From positions 1,012,501 through 1,076,500 of the forward strand of contig NZ_AP019783.1 of NCBI RefSeq assembly GCF_019670005.1: a DNA stretch of 64,000 bases. The letters run 5' to 3'. A program made the translations under genes and the position numbers. Positions within the stretch are counted from its first letter, which is position 1. Every line of letters begins with the position of its first letter. The notes beneath the pieces were generated by a model. That model saw only the letters and a list, made by a program, of their open reading frames with translations, did not search any database and had not been told where the DNA came from. Below, piece after piece: positions 40,127-49,265 of this stretch. This DNA is from Methylomagnum ishizawai. GTDB lineage: Bacteria; Pseudomonadota; Gammaproteobacteria; Methylococcales; Methylococcaceae.

Positions 40127-41026
40127 ATGTCCATCCTGATCGGCACCGCTTCCTGGACCGACCCCAGCCTGATCGAGTCCAAGCGATTCTATCCGCCCGA
40201 GGCCAAAACCCCCGAACAGCGGCTCCGGTTCTACGCCACGAGGTTCCCGCTGGTCGAGGTCGATAGCAGCTACTACGCCTTGCCTTCGCAAAAGAACGCC
40301 CTCCACTGGGCCGAGCGCACCCCGCCGGGCTTCGTCTTCGATGTCAAAAGCTTCCGCCTGTTCACCGGCCACCAAACCCCACCCCAGGCTTTGCCCGCCG
40401 ATATCCGCGCCGCCCTGGGTCCGGTGTCCAAGCGCAATGTCTATTACCGGGATGTGCCGGAGGAGTTGCGCCTGGAACTTTGGTCGCGGTTCCGGGGCGC
40501 GCTCCGGCCTTTGCGGGAGGCGGGCAGGTTGGGCGCGGTGTTGTTCCAGTTCCCGCCCTGGTTCGTGCATGGGCGCGAGGGTTTCGAGCATATCGCCCTC
40601 TGCGCCGACCTCCTGGCCGGGCACCGCTTGGCGGTGGAGTTCCGCCACCGTTCCTGGCTGAATCCCGAGCAAGTCGCCGGCACCTTGGATTTCCTCAGGA
40701 CGCACGGCCTCGGCCATGTGGTGGTGGACGAGCCGCAGGGGTTTTCCAACAGCGTCCCGGCGGTATGGGAAGCGACCTCGCCCGAGGTGGCGGTGGTGCG
40801 CCTGCATGGCCGCAACGCCGCCACCTGGAATATCAAAGGGGCCGATTCCTCCGCCGAGCGCTTCAATTACCTTTATTCCATCGAGGAATTAGCGGACCTG
40901 GCCGAGCCGATCCGCGCCCTGTCCGACGCCACGGCCCAGGTCCATGTGGTGTTCAACAACAATATGAGCCATTACGCCCAGCGCAATGCGGCGGAATTGA
41001 TGGGCTTATTGGGGCTTGCGGCTTGA
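40127..41026 (+). CDS. DUF72 protein (YecE-like)
   Basis: 299 residues, TIM-barrel-like family of unknown activity. Diagnostic blocks: IGTASWTDPSLIE at the start, YATRFPLVEVDSSYYALP, and the C-terminal VHVVFNNNMSHYAQRNAAEL. CGAGGAG precedes ATG 40127. The 96-base gap after zwf leaves it uncertain whether it shares the operon. Confidence 0.9.
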   Translation: MSILIGTASWTDPSLIESKRFYPPEAKTPEQRLRFYATRFPLVEVDSSYYALPSQKNALHWAERTPPGFVFDVKSFRLFTGHQTPPQALPADIRAALGPVSKRNVYYRDVPEELRLELWSRFRGALRPLREAGRLGAVLFQFPPWFVHGREGFEHIALCADLLAGHRLAVEFRHRSWLNPEQVAGTLDFLRTHGLGHVVVDEPQGFSNSVPAVWEATSPEVAVVRLHGRNAATWNIKGADSSAERFNYLYSIEELADLAEPIRALSDATAQVHVVFNNNMSHYAQRNAAELMGLLGLAA

Positions 41027-41075
41027 GGCTGTAGGGTTGAGGCGATAGGCTGTAGTTAGCCTACAGACTACAGCC
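41027..41075. repeat. GGCTGTAG/CTACAGCC direct and inverted repeats
   Basis: Two GGCTGTAG copies (41027-41034, 41048-41055) face CTACAG (41061-41066) and CTACAGCC (41068-41075). CTGTAG-TTAGC-CTACAG folds as a hairpin, with alternative pairings. It lies between the DUF72 stop and the TPR lipoprotein start, so it could act as a terminator or be an interspersed repeat. Confidence 0.5.
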
Positions 41076-41088
41076 CCCAGGAAGCACC

Positions 41089-43866
41089 ATGCCCAAGCCG
41101 TCCGCCGCCCCGTTCCGCAAGCTCGCCGCCAGCCTGTTGTTGCCGCTGGCCTTGACCGCCTGCGAGCGGGCCAAAAAAACCACCGACGCCCAGGATGTCG
41201 CCCAGGCCCAGACCGCGCTCGACCAGGGCGACCTCCGGGGCGGTGCCATCAATGCCCACAACGCCGCCCAGAAAAACCCCAACAACGCCGATGCCCACCG
41301 CTTGCTGAGCCTCATCAACCTGGAACTGGGCAACGGCGAGGCGGCGGAAATCGAGCTGAAGCGCGCCACCGATCTCGGGATCGCGCGGGAGGTGGCTTTG
41401 CCGATCCTGGCCAAGGCTTTGCTATTGCAAGGCAAGTACCAGGATGTGCTGGACCGGATCGATCTCCCCGCCCAGATGAATCCCCAGGACGGTGCCCGCC
41501 TGATGGCTTTGCGCGGCGATGCTTGGTTGGGGGTGGGCAAACCCGACAAGGCCCGGGCCGATTACGAGGCGGCCCTGATGCTGGACGCCACCGCGCCCAC
41601 CGGCAAGCTCGGCCTGGCCCGCCTCGCGCTGGGCGGGGGCGATGCGCCCCAGGCGCTGGCCTTGGTCCGGGAAGCCATGCAGCGCGAACCCCGCAACGCC
41701 GAGCTATGGAGCTTCCAGGGCCAGCTCTACGAAGCCCAGGGCGATCCCGCCCAGGCCGAGGCTAGTTATACCCAGGCCATCGACTTGCGCCAGCGCGATG
41801 TCTTCGACCGTTCGCGGCGGGTTTGGGTGCGGCTGTCCCAGGGCAAGACGCAAGCCGCCCAGGAGGACGTGACGGCTTTGGAACGGCAATTCGCCAATCA
41901 TTTCCTGACCCATTTCACCCGCGGCCTGCTGTTGTTCAAGCAGCGCCAACTGCCCGAAGCCCTGACCGAGTTCGAGGCGACCTCGAAGCTCAACGAAGGC
42001 TATGCCGAGGCGCTGTATTTCCAGGGCGTGACCCAACTGCTGATGGACCATCTGCCCAACGCCCAGGAACTCCTGGCCCGTTTCAACGCCTTGGTGCCCA
42101 ACACCGTGCGCGGTTCGATCATGATGGGTTTGATCAAGGTGAAGCTGAACGACCTGCCCGAGGCCGCGAAATGGCTGCTGCCGGTGTTGGAGCAATATCC
42201 CGACAATATCCAGGCGCTGCAATTGATGGGCAATATCGAACTGAGCCGCGGCAATAGCGCCAAGGCTTTGGAATACCTGAACCGGGCGGTGGTGGCGGGC
42301 GACCGGACCGGCCAGCCCAGGGCCACGGGCAAGGCCGATCCGGGCCTGGGCGAAATGGAAACCGCCCTGGCGACCGATCCCGCCCTGGTGCGGACCGAGG
42401 TGCAGATCGTCTTGATCCATCTGCAAGACAAGGCTTACGCCAAGGCCATCGAAGCCGTCGAGGCCATGAAAAAGCGGATGCCCGGCAGCGCCCTGCCGTT
42501 CAACCTGCTGGCCGAGGTTTATGTCCGCCAGGGCGACGACGCCAAAGCCGAGGCGGTGTTGAAGGCGGGGCTGCGCCAAGTGCCGGACGATGTGGGCACG
42601 TTGCAATCCCTGGCCCGGCTCGCCATCAAGAACCGGCACGACGACCAGGCCCGCCAGTATTGCCAGACCGCGCTGGGCCTCCAGCCCAAGGATTTGCCTA
42701 GCCGCCTGTGCCTGGTCGAATTGAACGAACGGGCGGGGGATCAAGCCGGAGTGGCGGAGGAACTGCAAACAGCCATCCAGGACCATCCCGAAGCTTTGTT
42801 GCCGCAACTGACCTTGTCCCGGCTCTATGCGCGGATGGGCCAACCCCGGCGCGGTTTGGCGCTGCTGGACACCGCCCGCGCCCGGTTCGGCGAGCAGCCC
42901 GAATTCGTGGCCCGGCTAGTCGAGGCCCAGATCGAGACCGGACAGCCCGGACAGGCGCTGGAAACCGCCGGCCAATTGGTGAAGCTGGAACCCCGGTCGG
43001 CGCGGGCCGAGTATCTCCTGGCCCTGGCCGAGGGCGCGAACGGCCACGCTGCGGAAATGCGGGCGGCTTTGCAGCGCTCGCTCCACCACAATCCCAAATT
43101 CCGGCCCACCCGCGAAGCTTTGATCCGGGCGTTGGCCGGGGAGAACCATCTCGCCGAGGCCGAGCGCGACCTCAAGCAATTGGCCAGCGAATATCCCGGC
43201 GATGGCGGGGTACTGGCGCTCAAGGGCTGGCTCGCCCTGCGGCAGAAGCAGTGGAGCGCGGCGACGGCGGCTTATCGCCAAGCCCTGGACAAAGACCCCA
43301 ACAACCCCGACATCGCGGTCGAATTGGCCCGCGGCCAGTGGTTCGGCAACGACCGCGAAGGCGGTTTGAAGACCCTGAGCGATTGGAGTGCCCGGCATCC
43401 CCAGGATGTGGCCGTCCACCATGTGCTGGCCGGTTTCTACGGGGAAATGGGCCGGCGGGCCGAACAACTCGCGGCGTATGAAAAAGCCCTGGCCATCGAT
43501 CCCGACGACACGCTGGCGCTCAACGAACTGGCTTGGGAGTTGAAGGCGGAAAATCCGGCGCGGGCGCTGCAATACGCGGACCGGGCGGTGAAGCTGGCCC
43601 CGGATTCGGTGCCGGTGTTCGATACCCAGGTGGCGGTGTTGATCGAACAGACCGAGTTCGAGCGGGCCTTGGGCTTGTTGCTGCAAGCCAAGAAGCGCTG
43701 GCCGGACAACACCATGGTCCTGTACCGGCTGGCCGTGGCCCAGGACAAGGTCGGCAGCACGGCGCAGGCGATCAAGACCTTGCGGGAATTGCTGGCCAGC
43801 CATCCTGGGGCGTTCGCCGAGCGCAAGGACGCGGAGGGGTTGTTGGCGCGGTTGGCGGCGCGGTGA
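41089..43866 (+). CDS. PrsT-like TPR-repeat lipoprotein
   Basis: 925 residues. Lipoprotein signal with lipobox LTAC (Cys25), then more than 20 tetratricopeptide-like repeats to the C-terminus. Architecture and length match the TPR lipoproteins found with PEP-CTERM/exopolysaccharide systems, but none of the usual partners (exosortase, XrtA, PrsK/R) lies in the window, so this is architecture-based. It probably acts as a periplasmic scaffold attached to the outer membrane. CAGGAAGC lies upstream of ATG 41089. Confidence 0.75.
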   Translation: MPKPSAAPFRKLAASLLLPLALTACERAKKTTDAQDVAQAQTALDQGDLRGGAINAHNAAQKNPNNADAHRLLSLINLELGNGEAAEIELKRATDLGIAREVALPILAKALLLQGKYQDVLDRIDLPAQMNPQDGARLMALRGDAWLGVGKPDKARADYEAALMLDATAPTGKLGLARLALGGGDAPQALALVREAMQREPRNAELWSFQGQLYEAQGDPAQAEASYTQAIDLRQRDVFDRSRRVWVRLSQGKTQAAQEDVTALERQFANHFLTHFTRGLLLFKQRQLPEALTEFEATSKLNEGYAEALYFQGVTQLLMDHLPNAQELLARFNALVPNTVRGSIMMGLIKVKLNDLPEAAKWLLPVLEQYPDNIQALQLMGNIELSRGNSAKALEYLNRAVVAGDRTGQPRATGKADPGLGEMETALATDPALVRTEVQIVLIHLQDKAYAKAIEAVEAMKKRMPGSALPFNLLAEVYVRQGDDAKAEAVLKAGLRQVPDDVGTLQSLARLAIKNRHDDQARQYCQTALGLQPKDLPSRLCLVELNERAGDQAGVAEELQTAIQDHPEALLPQLTLSRLYARMGQPRRGLALLDTARARFGEQPEFVARLVEAQIETGQPGQALETAGQLVKLEPRSARAEYLLALAEGANGHAAEMRAALQRSLHHNPKFRPTREALIRALAGENHLAEAERDLKQLASEYPGDGGVLALKGWLALRQKQWSAATAAYRQALDKDPNNPDIAVELARGQWFGNDREGGLKTLSDWSARHPQDVAVHHVLAGFYGEMGRRAEQLAAYEKALAIDPDDTLALNELAWELKAENPARALQYADRAVKLAPDSVPVFDTQVAVLIEQTEFERALGLLLQAKKRWPDNTMVLYRLAVAQDKVGSTAQAIKTLRELLASHPGAFAERKDAEGLLARLAAR

Positions 43867-43875
43867 TAGGGCGGA

Positions 43876-44571
43876 TCAAGCCGGCTTCCCAAAACTCAAC
43901 GCATGATGCCAAGTGTATTGCCCCAAGCGCCGCGCTTCCGTAAAGCCCGCTTGTTCCGCCATGCCCAGCAAGCCGTCCAGCGTCTCGGGCAGGTCGTAGC
44001 TCCTGACATGGCCGATGGCGAAGTCCAGTTCCCCGGCCTCCAGCGCGGTCCAATCCCGCGCCATGGTCCCGCAATAGGCGTCCAGATACGCGGGCAAATC
44101 CTGGCCCTCGTCCCGCGCCACATCGATCAACAGCAAACGCCCGCCCGGTCGTAGCCGCTCGGCGCAATGCCGGAAGAAATCCTGTTTCTTTTCCGCCGTC
44201 AGATGGTGCAGGGCGAAGCTGGAAAACACGGCGTCGTAGCGTCCGCCGTCGTCCGCCAGCCAGTCCAGCATATCGCCTTGGCGCAGATCGACCGGACAGG
44301 CCAGTTCCCGCAAGTTCTCCGCCGCCAAATCCAGGGCCGGTCCCGCCAGATCGACGCCCCGGTACGCGGCCAAATCCAGGCGCTTCAAGATCGGCGCGAG
44401 ACGGGAGGCATCGCCGCAACCCAGGTCCAGCAGCGCGAATGGACGGGCCGGGCCGTCGCCCAGGCTCCGTTCCACGGCGGCGTAGATTTCCCGGTGGAAC
44501 ATATAGTTATGGGCGACCAGCTTGTTGTAGACGTTCCAGGAGTTGACGAAAAAGGCTTCGGGCGTGTTCAT
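43876..44571 (-). CDS. class I SAM-dependent methyltransferase
   Basis: 231 residues. SAM-binding motif I is LLDLGCGDAS near residue 48, an acidic Asp follows in RGVDLAG, and motif LHHLTAEKKQDFF and the RPGGRLLLID strand are present. Substrate unknown. ATG 44571 overlaps the end of the upstream gene by 65 bases; the next in-frame Met (44502) would remove the overlap but also lose the helical segment NSWNVYNKLVAHNYMFHRE, which looks like part of the fold. Confidence 0.85.
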   Translation of the reverse strand: MNTPEAFFVNSWNVYNKLVAHNYMFHREIYAAVERSLGDGPARPFALLDLGCGDASRLAPILKRLDLAAYRGVDLAGPALDLAAENLRELACPVDLRQGDMLDWLADDGGRYDAVFSSFALHHLTAEKKQDFFRHCAERLRPGGRLLLIDVARDEGQDLPAYLDAYCGTMARDWTALEAGELDFAIGHVRSYDLPETLDGLLGMAEQAGFTEARRLGQYTWHHALSFGKPA

Positions 44572-45964
44572 ACGGGGTGTCTTGGGTGGGTTGGGTGGGG
44601 GTTGTGGGAGCCGGGGCGTCCGCCGGGACGACCACGAAAGAGCCGTGGATCATCCCCATCCAGCAGCTCCAGGCGATGACGCCGCTACGCTCCGGCGTGA
44701 ATTCGATCAGATTGTCGCCGGGCCGGACCTCGAATTCCAAGCCCAGCGTGGGCACCATGATCCTGCGGTTGCATTCGGTGATGTGCTGGCCGACCACGGT
44801 CCAGCGTACCGGGACGCCTTGTTTCAGCACGAAGCGGTTGGGGTGGTAGCCCTGGGCGTCCACTTCCATGCGGATGGCTTGGTAGCCTTCGGGATGGGTT
44901 TCCGCCGCCGGGGCCGGTAAGGAATCGAACCGTTGCTCGGCGCGGAGGGCGAGGCTGCGGAAATCGTAGCCGCTGCCGGTCATCAGCAAGCCCCGGTTCA
45001 ACATCATCACCCCCAGGGCCACCACCAGGAAGGCCGACGCCTTCAACACGCCATGTGTGACCCGTCCCGACACCGCCCCCGCCAATAGCCCGAAGCCCAG
45101 CATCACCGGCAGCGTGCCCAGCCCGAAGGCCAGCAGCAGCTTGGCCCCCTCCAGGAAATCCCCGGTCCCGGCGGCCATGACGTACATGGCTTGCAGCGGG
45201 CCGCAGGCGATCATCAGGCCGTTGAGCAGGCCGATGGCGAAGGGGCTGGGGTGTTTTTTGCTTTCGATGCTGAGGAAGCGGGCCAGGAACCGGGGCATCC
45301 TGAGACCGATGCGGTGCAGGCTGGGAAACCAATCCAGCATGTTGATCCCGAACAGGATCAAGAACGTCCCCGCCGCCAGGGCGGCATAGCCCCGGATCAT
45401 GGGGGTGAAGGCGATGAACGAACCCAACAGCCCGAACAGCCCGCCGATCAGGGTATAGGACAAGGTCTTGCCCAGCCCGTAGGCGGCATGTCCCAGCCAG
45501 CGGGCGCGTCCGGGTTTCTGGGCGGAGCGGGCGGTATAGCCCACCACGAAGCCGCCGCACATGCCGATGCAATGGAAGCCGGTGAACAAGCCCACCAGGA
45601 ACAACAGGCCATAGCCCATGCCATGCTCGAATTGCGGCAGGCGGAAACGGTCGGCCAGGTCGATCCCCACGGTCGTTAGCCCGCCGATGCCGGCCAGGGC
45701 CAGCGCCACGCTTGCGAGGCGTCCCAGGTTGCGCCAGACCGGGCGCGACCGCTGCCGCGGCGAACAGCCGTAGCCCGCTTGTTCGACGGCGGCGGCGATG
45801 AGGGCCGGGCTGGTGCGGGCGGCGTCGAACAGGACTTCGAGCGTGCCCGTGTCGTAGTCGGCCTGGGCCAGCCGCACGCCGGCGACCTTGAGGGCCGCTT
45901 GTTCGATGATGCCGGCGCAACCTTGGCAGTGCATCCCTTCGATGGTGAGACGCTGGGTGGGCAT
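44507..45964 (-). CDS. HMA - TauE/SafE membrane - cupredoxin fusion (copper handling)
   Basis: 485 residues in three parts. 1-70: heavy-metal-associated domain with GMHCQGCAG. About 95-345: membrane core of the TauE/SafE (COG2836) type with MCGGFVVGY and GLLNGLMIACGPLQAMY. About 390-475: cupredoxin-like domain with GQHITECN and a C-terminal CWMGMIHGSF segment that could supply Cys, Met and His ligands. Such proteins accompany copper-enzyme maturation, especially cbb3 oxidases; a copper role here is inference. Start ATG 45964 gives the HMA start MPTQRLTIEG; the Shine-Dalgarno is weak. Confidence 0.82.
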   Translation of the reverse strand: MPTQRLTIEGMHCQGCAGIIEQAALKVAGVRLAQADYDTGTLEVLFDAARTSPALIAAAVEQAGYGCSPRQRSRPVWRNLGRLASVALALAGIGGLTTVGIDLADRFRLPQFEHGMGYGLLFLVGLFTGFHCIGMCGGFVVGYTARSAQKPGRARWLGHAAYGLGKTLSYTLIGGLFGLLGSFIAFTPMIRGYAALAAGTFLILFGINMLDWFPSLHRIGLRMPRFLARFLSIESKKHPSPFAIGLLNGLMIACGPLQAMYVMAAGTGDFLEGAKLLLAFGLGTLPVMLGFGLLAGAVSGRVTHGVLKASAFLVVALGVMMLNRGLLMTGSGYDFRSLALRAEQRFDSLPAPAAETHPEGYQAIRMEVDAQGYHPNRFVLKQGVPVRWTVVGQHITECNRRIMVPTLGLEFEVRPGDNLIEFTPERSGVIAWSCWMGMIHGSFVVVPADAPAPTTPTQPTQDTPYEHARSLFRQLLERLQQAGRP

Positions 45965-46118
45965 GGAGATGTCTCGCTGGGCGGTGGGGGGCGGGAAGGA
46001 CGGGCTGGTTCTGGCGGCGCGGTCCAGGAGGCCGCCGTCCCGGCGGGGCGATATGGGTGTCGTGGCCCGGATGGGGGTGCGACCGAATCCGGGCCACCGG
46101 GTGGCCGACCCGCGCCGC

Positions 46119-46553
46119 TCAGTCCCGTTCCCGTTTGAATTCCCCCTCAATGACCCGCTGGCCTTGCGGCGGTTCCGTCCCGTCGCCCGGCAGCACCACG
46201 AACTTTTGCAGCAGATAGCCCGCCAACTTTTTCCGGCTCGCCGGAATCAAACAGGCCAGTCCCAGGATATCGCTCAGGAATCCCGGTATCACCAAGAGCA
46301 AGCCGCCCAGGGCCACCAGCCCGCTTTCCAACATTTCCAGGGCCGGGGTTTCGCCCCGCGCCAGGGCGCGTTGCACGTTCATCCAGGTCGATAAGCCCTG
46401 CGAGCGCAACAGCGACATTCCCAGGCCGGCCGCGCCCAGCAGCAGGGCCAGGGTCGCGACGAAGCCCAGCGCCCCGAACAGCTTGATTAGAAGGTAAAGC
46501 TCCAGGAGCGGCAGGGCCACCACGGCGGCCAATAACCATTGTCTAATGTCCAT
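46119..46553 (-). CDS. fxsA: FxsA-family membrane protein
   Basis: 144 residues with about four helices: WLLAAVVALPLLELYLLI, GFVATLALLLGAAGLGMSLL, and LVALGGLLLVIPGFLSDILGLACLIP, the FxsA signature. In E. coli high FxsA dosage relieves F exclusion of phage T7; its normal role is unknown. GAGGATGGG directly precedes ATG 46553. Divergent from cutA with a 46-base gap. Confidence 0.9.
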   Translation of the reverse strand: MDIRQWLLAAVVALPLLELYLLIKLFGALGFVATLALLLGAAGLGMSLLRSQGLSTWMNVQRALARGETPALEMLESGLVALGGLLLVIPGFLSDILGLACLIPASRKKLAGYLLQKFVVLPGDGTEPPQGQRVIEGEFKRERD

Positions 46554-46599
46554 CCCATCCTCATACGGTAAAATTCGGGAAAACCCAGGACTTTTTGCC

Positions 46600-46935
46600 A
46601 TGTCCACCGCATACTGTCTAGTTTTCTGCACCTGCCCCGACGCCGATAGCGCCGGGACGTTGGCCGACGCCCTGGTCGCCGAGCGGCTCGCGGCCTGCGT
46701 CAATATCCTGCCCGGCCTGGTTTCGGTCTACACCTGGGAAGGCAAGACCGAGCGGGCCTCCGAACACCTCCTTGTGATCAAGACCGAAGCCGCGCTCTAT
46801 CCGGCCTTGGAAACTTTCATCCAATCCCGCCATCCCTACGATGTCCCCGAGATCGTCGCCCTGCCCGTGGCGCGTGGCTCGGCTCCCTATCTGCACTGGA
46901 TCAGCACATGCCTACATCCTCCCGAAGAACCATGA
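46600..46935 (+). CDS. cutA: divalent cation tolerance protein CutA
   Basis: 111 residues from ATG 46600. Forms a trimeric cytoplasmic ferredoxin-like fold. Conserved LVFCTCPDADSAGTLADALV, ERLAACVNILPG, SVYTWEGK and HPYDVPEIVALPV. Associated with copper tolerance in E. coli, though direct metal function is debated. Overlaps dsbD by ATGA. Confidence 0.95.
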   Translation: MSTAYCLVFCTCPDADSAGTLADALVAERLAACVNILPGLVSVYTWEGKTERASEHLLVIKTEAALYPALETFIQSRHPYDVPEIVALPVARGSAPYLHWISTCLHPPEEP

Positions 46936-49265
46936 TCTCGAACCCGCCGTCCATCCGCCGCCTGGGAGCCTGGGGCGGCTTTTTTGTGCTGTGCCTGTGG
47001 TGCGTGGGCGCGGCCTGGGCGCTGGAAGGCAAAGACCTGTTGCCGGCCGAACAGGCGTTCCGGAGCGCGGCCCGGATCGAGGGCGACGCCGTGTTGTTGG
47101 ATTGGGAGATCGCCGAGGGCTATCACCTCTACCGCAAGAAATTCAAATTCGCCACCCAGACCCCAGGGGTCCAATTGGGCGAGCCGGTGTTGCCCGAAGG
47201 CAAGCTGAAACACGACGAGATTTTCGGCGAGATGGAGGTTTACCGGCACCATGCCCAAATCCGTCTGCCGGTGGCGCGCCAAGAGGGCGGGGCGCAAGCC
47301 CTGGCTTTGGAGATGAGCGTGCAGGGCTGCGCCGATGCCGGGGTGTGCTATCCGCCGCTCAAACGGACGCTGCGCTTGGATTGGCCCGCGCCACCGCCGT
47401 TGAATGTCGCGGCGGCGTCGAATTCGGTGCTGGGCGGGGCGCTCCATGCCTTGGGGCTGAAAACGGGTTCCGGCCAGGATGAACTATTGCCCGCCGAGCA
47501 GGCGTTCCGGTTCTTCGCCGAGGTGAAGGACGATCATACCCTGTGGCTGCATTGGCAGATCGCCGACGGCTATTACCTCTACCGCGAGAAGTTCAAGCTC
47601 GCCCTGGCCGGGACGCCGGGCGTCACGCTGGGCGATTACCAGATTCCCCCTGGCGAACCCAAGCACGACGAGGAATTCGGCGATGTCGAGGTGTTCCACA
47701 AAACGGTGGCTTTCGCGCTGCCGCTGGTGCGCGGCGCGGCCCAACCGCTCAAACTGGCCTTGAAGGCCGGGTTCCAGGGGTGCGCCGACCGCGGCGTGTG
47801 CTATCCGCCGATGAACCAGACGGTCGAGTTGCCATTGCCCGCCGCCGGTACGGTTCAGGCCGGCGCGGAAACCACGCCCGCGCCCGGAGCCGCCCCCGCC
47901 GGCGAATGCGAGATGAAATCCGCCGCGGGTTTCGTCGAGGACGCGCCGCAGTCCGAGCAGTGCCAGATTTTCTCTTCGTTGCAAAACGATTCGCTGTGGC
48001 TGACGGTGGCGAGCTTCTTGGGGATGGGCTTGCTGCTGGCTTTCACGCCTTGCGTGTTCCCGATGATTCCCATCCTGTCCGGCATCGTGGTCGGCCATGG
48101 CCATCATCTGACCACCCGCCGCGCTTTCTTCCTGTCGCTGAGCTACGTGCTGGCTTCGGCCTTGGCCTATGCGGTGTTCGGGGTGTTGGCGGGGCTGTTC
48201 GGCGGCAATCTGCAAGCCTTGTTCCAGGAGCCCAGGGTCATCATCGCCTTCAGCGCGGTGTTCGTGGTGCTGGCCTTGTCGATGTTCGGCTTGTTCACCC
48301 TGCAAATGCCCGGTTTCATCCAGGACCGTGTGGTCGGTTGGAGCAACCGCCAGCATGGCGGCACGCTGGCGGGCGCGGCGGTGATGGGGGCGCTCTCGGC
48401 CTTGATCGTCGGGCCGTGTGTCGCGGCCCCGCTGGCCGGCGCCTTGATCTATATCGGCCAGTCCGGCGATTGGGTGCTGGGTTTTTGCGCCTTGTTCGCG
48501 CTGGGGCTGGGGATGGGGTTGCCGCTGCTGGCCATCGGGGCTTCCGCCGGGAAGCTGCTGCCCAAGGCCGGTATCTGGATGAATTCGGTGAAAGCCGTGT
48601 TCGGTGTGGGTTTGCTGGGTATCGCCGTGTGGTTGTTGGCGCGTATCCTGCCGTCCGCGGCTTCGATGTTCCTGTGGGCTTTGCTGCTGATTATCCCGGC
48701 GATGTATCTGGGGGCGCTGGATACGCTGCCGCAGCCCGCTTCGGGTTGGCGCAGGCTGTGGAAGGGCGTCGGGATCGTGATGCTGGCCTATGGCGTCCTG
48801 CTCTTGATCGGCGTGGCCGCCAACACGGGCGATCCCTTGCAACCCTTGCGCGGTTTGCAGGCGGTCGCGGCGGGCGGTACCGGGACGGCGGCCCCGCAAT
48901 CCCTGGAATTCCGGCGGGTCAAATCGGTGGCCGAACTCGACCGCGAAATCCAGAAGGCCCAGGCCGCCGGGCGTTGGGCGATGCTGGATTATTACGCCGA
49001 TTGGTGCGTGTCCTGCAAGGAGATGGAGCGCTATACCTTCACCGATGCCAAGGTGCGGGCCGCGTTGGCCGATGTGGTCCTATTGCAAGCCGATGTCACC
49101 GACAACACCGAGGACGACACGGCCCTGCTCAAGCGCTTCGGCTTGGTGGGACCGCCGGCCACCTTGTTCTTCGGGCCGGATCAGGAGGAGCGCAAGGCGT
49201 TCCGGGTGGTGGGCTATATGGACGCCGAGAACTTCGTGGAGCATGTGCGGAAGGTGGTGCGCTGA
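46932..49265 (+). CDS. dsbD: thiol:disulfide interchange protein DsbD with duplicated N-terminal domain
   Basis: 777 residues, against about 570-620 usually. Signal peptide (about 1-31), then two copies of the periplasmic alpha domain: about 33-155 (QGCADAGVCYPP near 131) and about 185-310 (QGCADRGVCYPP near 283), both beginning LLPAEQAFR and both with the paired Cys. The membrane domain (about 355-590) has the reactive cysteines TPCVFPM near 372 and GPCVAAP near 494. The C-terminal thioredoxin domain has DWCVSCKE near 691. Passes electrons from cytoplasmic thioredoxin to periplasmic DsbC/CcmG-type proteins. Confidence 0.95.
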   Translation: MISNPPSIRRLGAWGGFFVLCLWCVGAAWALEGKDLLPAEQAFRSAARIEGDAVLLDWEIAEGYHLYRKKFKFATQTPGVQLGEPVLPEGKLKHDEIFGEMEVYRHHAQIRLPVARQEGGAQALALEMSVQGCADAGVCYPPLKRTLRLDWPAPPPLNVAAASNSVLGGALHALGLKTGSGQDELLPAEQAFRFFAEVKDDHTLWLHWQIADGYYLYREKFKLALAGTPGVTLGDYQIPPGEPKHDEEFGDVEVFHKTVAFALPLVRGAAQPLKLALKAGFQGCADRGVCYPPMNQTVELPLPAAGTVQAGAETTPAPGAAPAGECEMKSAAGFVEDAPQSEQCQIFSSLQNDSLWLTVASFLGMGLLLAFTPCVFPMIPILSGIVVGHGHHLTTRRAFFLSLSYVLASALAYAVFGVLAGLFGGNLQALFQEPRVIIAFSAVFVVLALSMFGLFTLQMPGFIQDRVVGWSNRQHGGTLAGAAVMGALSALIVGPCVAAPLAGALIYIGQSGDWVLGFCALFALGLGMGLPLLAIGASAGKLLPKAGIWMNSVKAVFGVGLLGIAVWLLARILPSAASMFLWALLLIIPAMYLGALDTLPQPASGWRRLWKGVGIVMLAYGVLLLIGVAANTGDPLQPLRGLQAVAAGGTGTAAPQSLEFRRVKSVAELDREIQKAQAAGRWAMLDYYADWCVSCKEMERYTFTDAKVRAALADVVLLQADVTDNTEDDTALLKRFGLVGPPATLFFGPDQEERKAFRVVGYMDAENFVEHVRKVVR

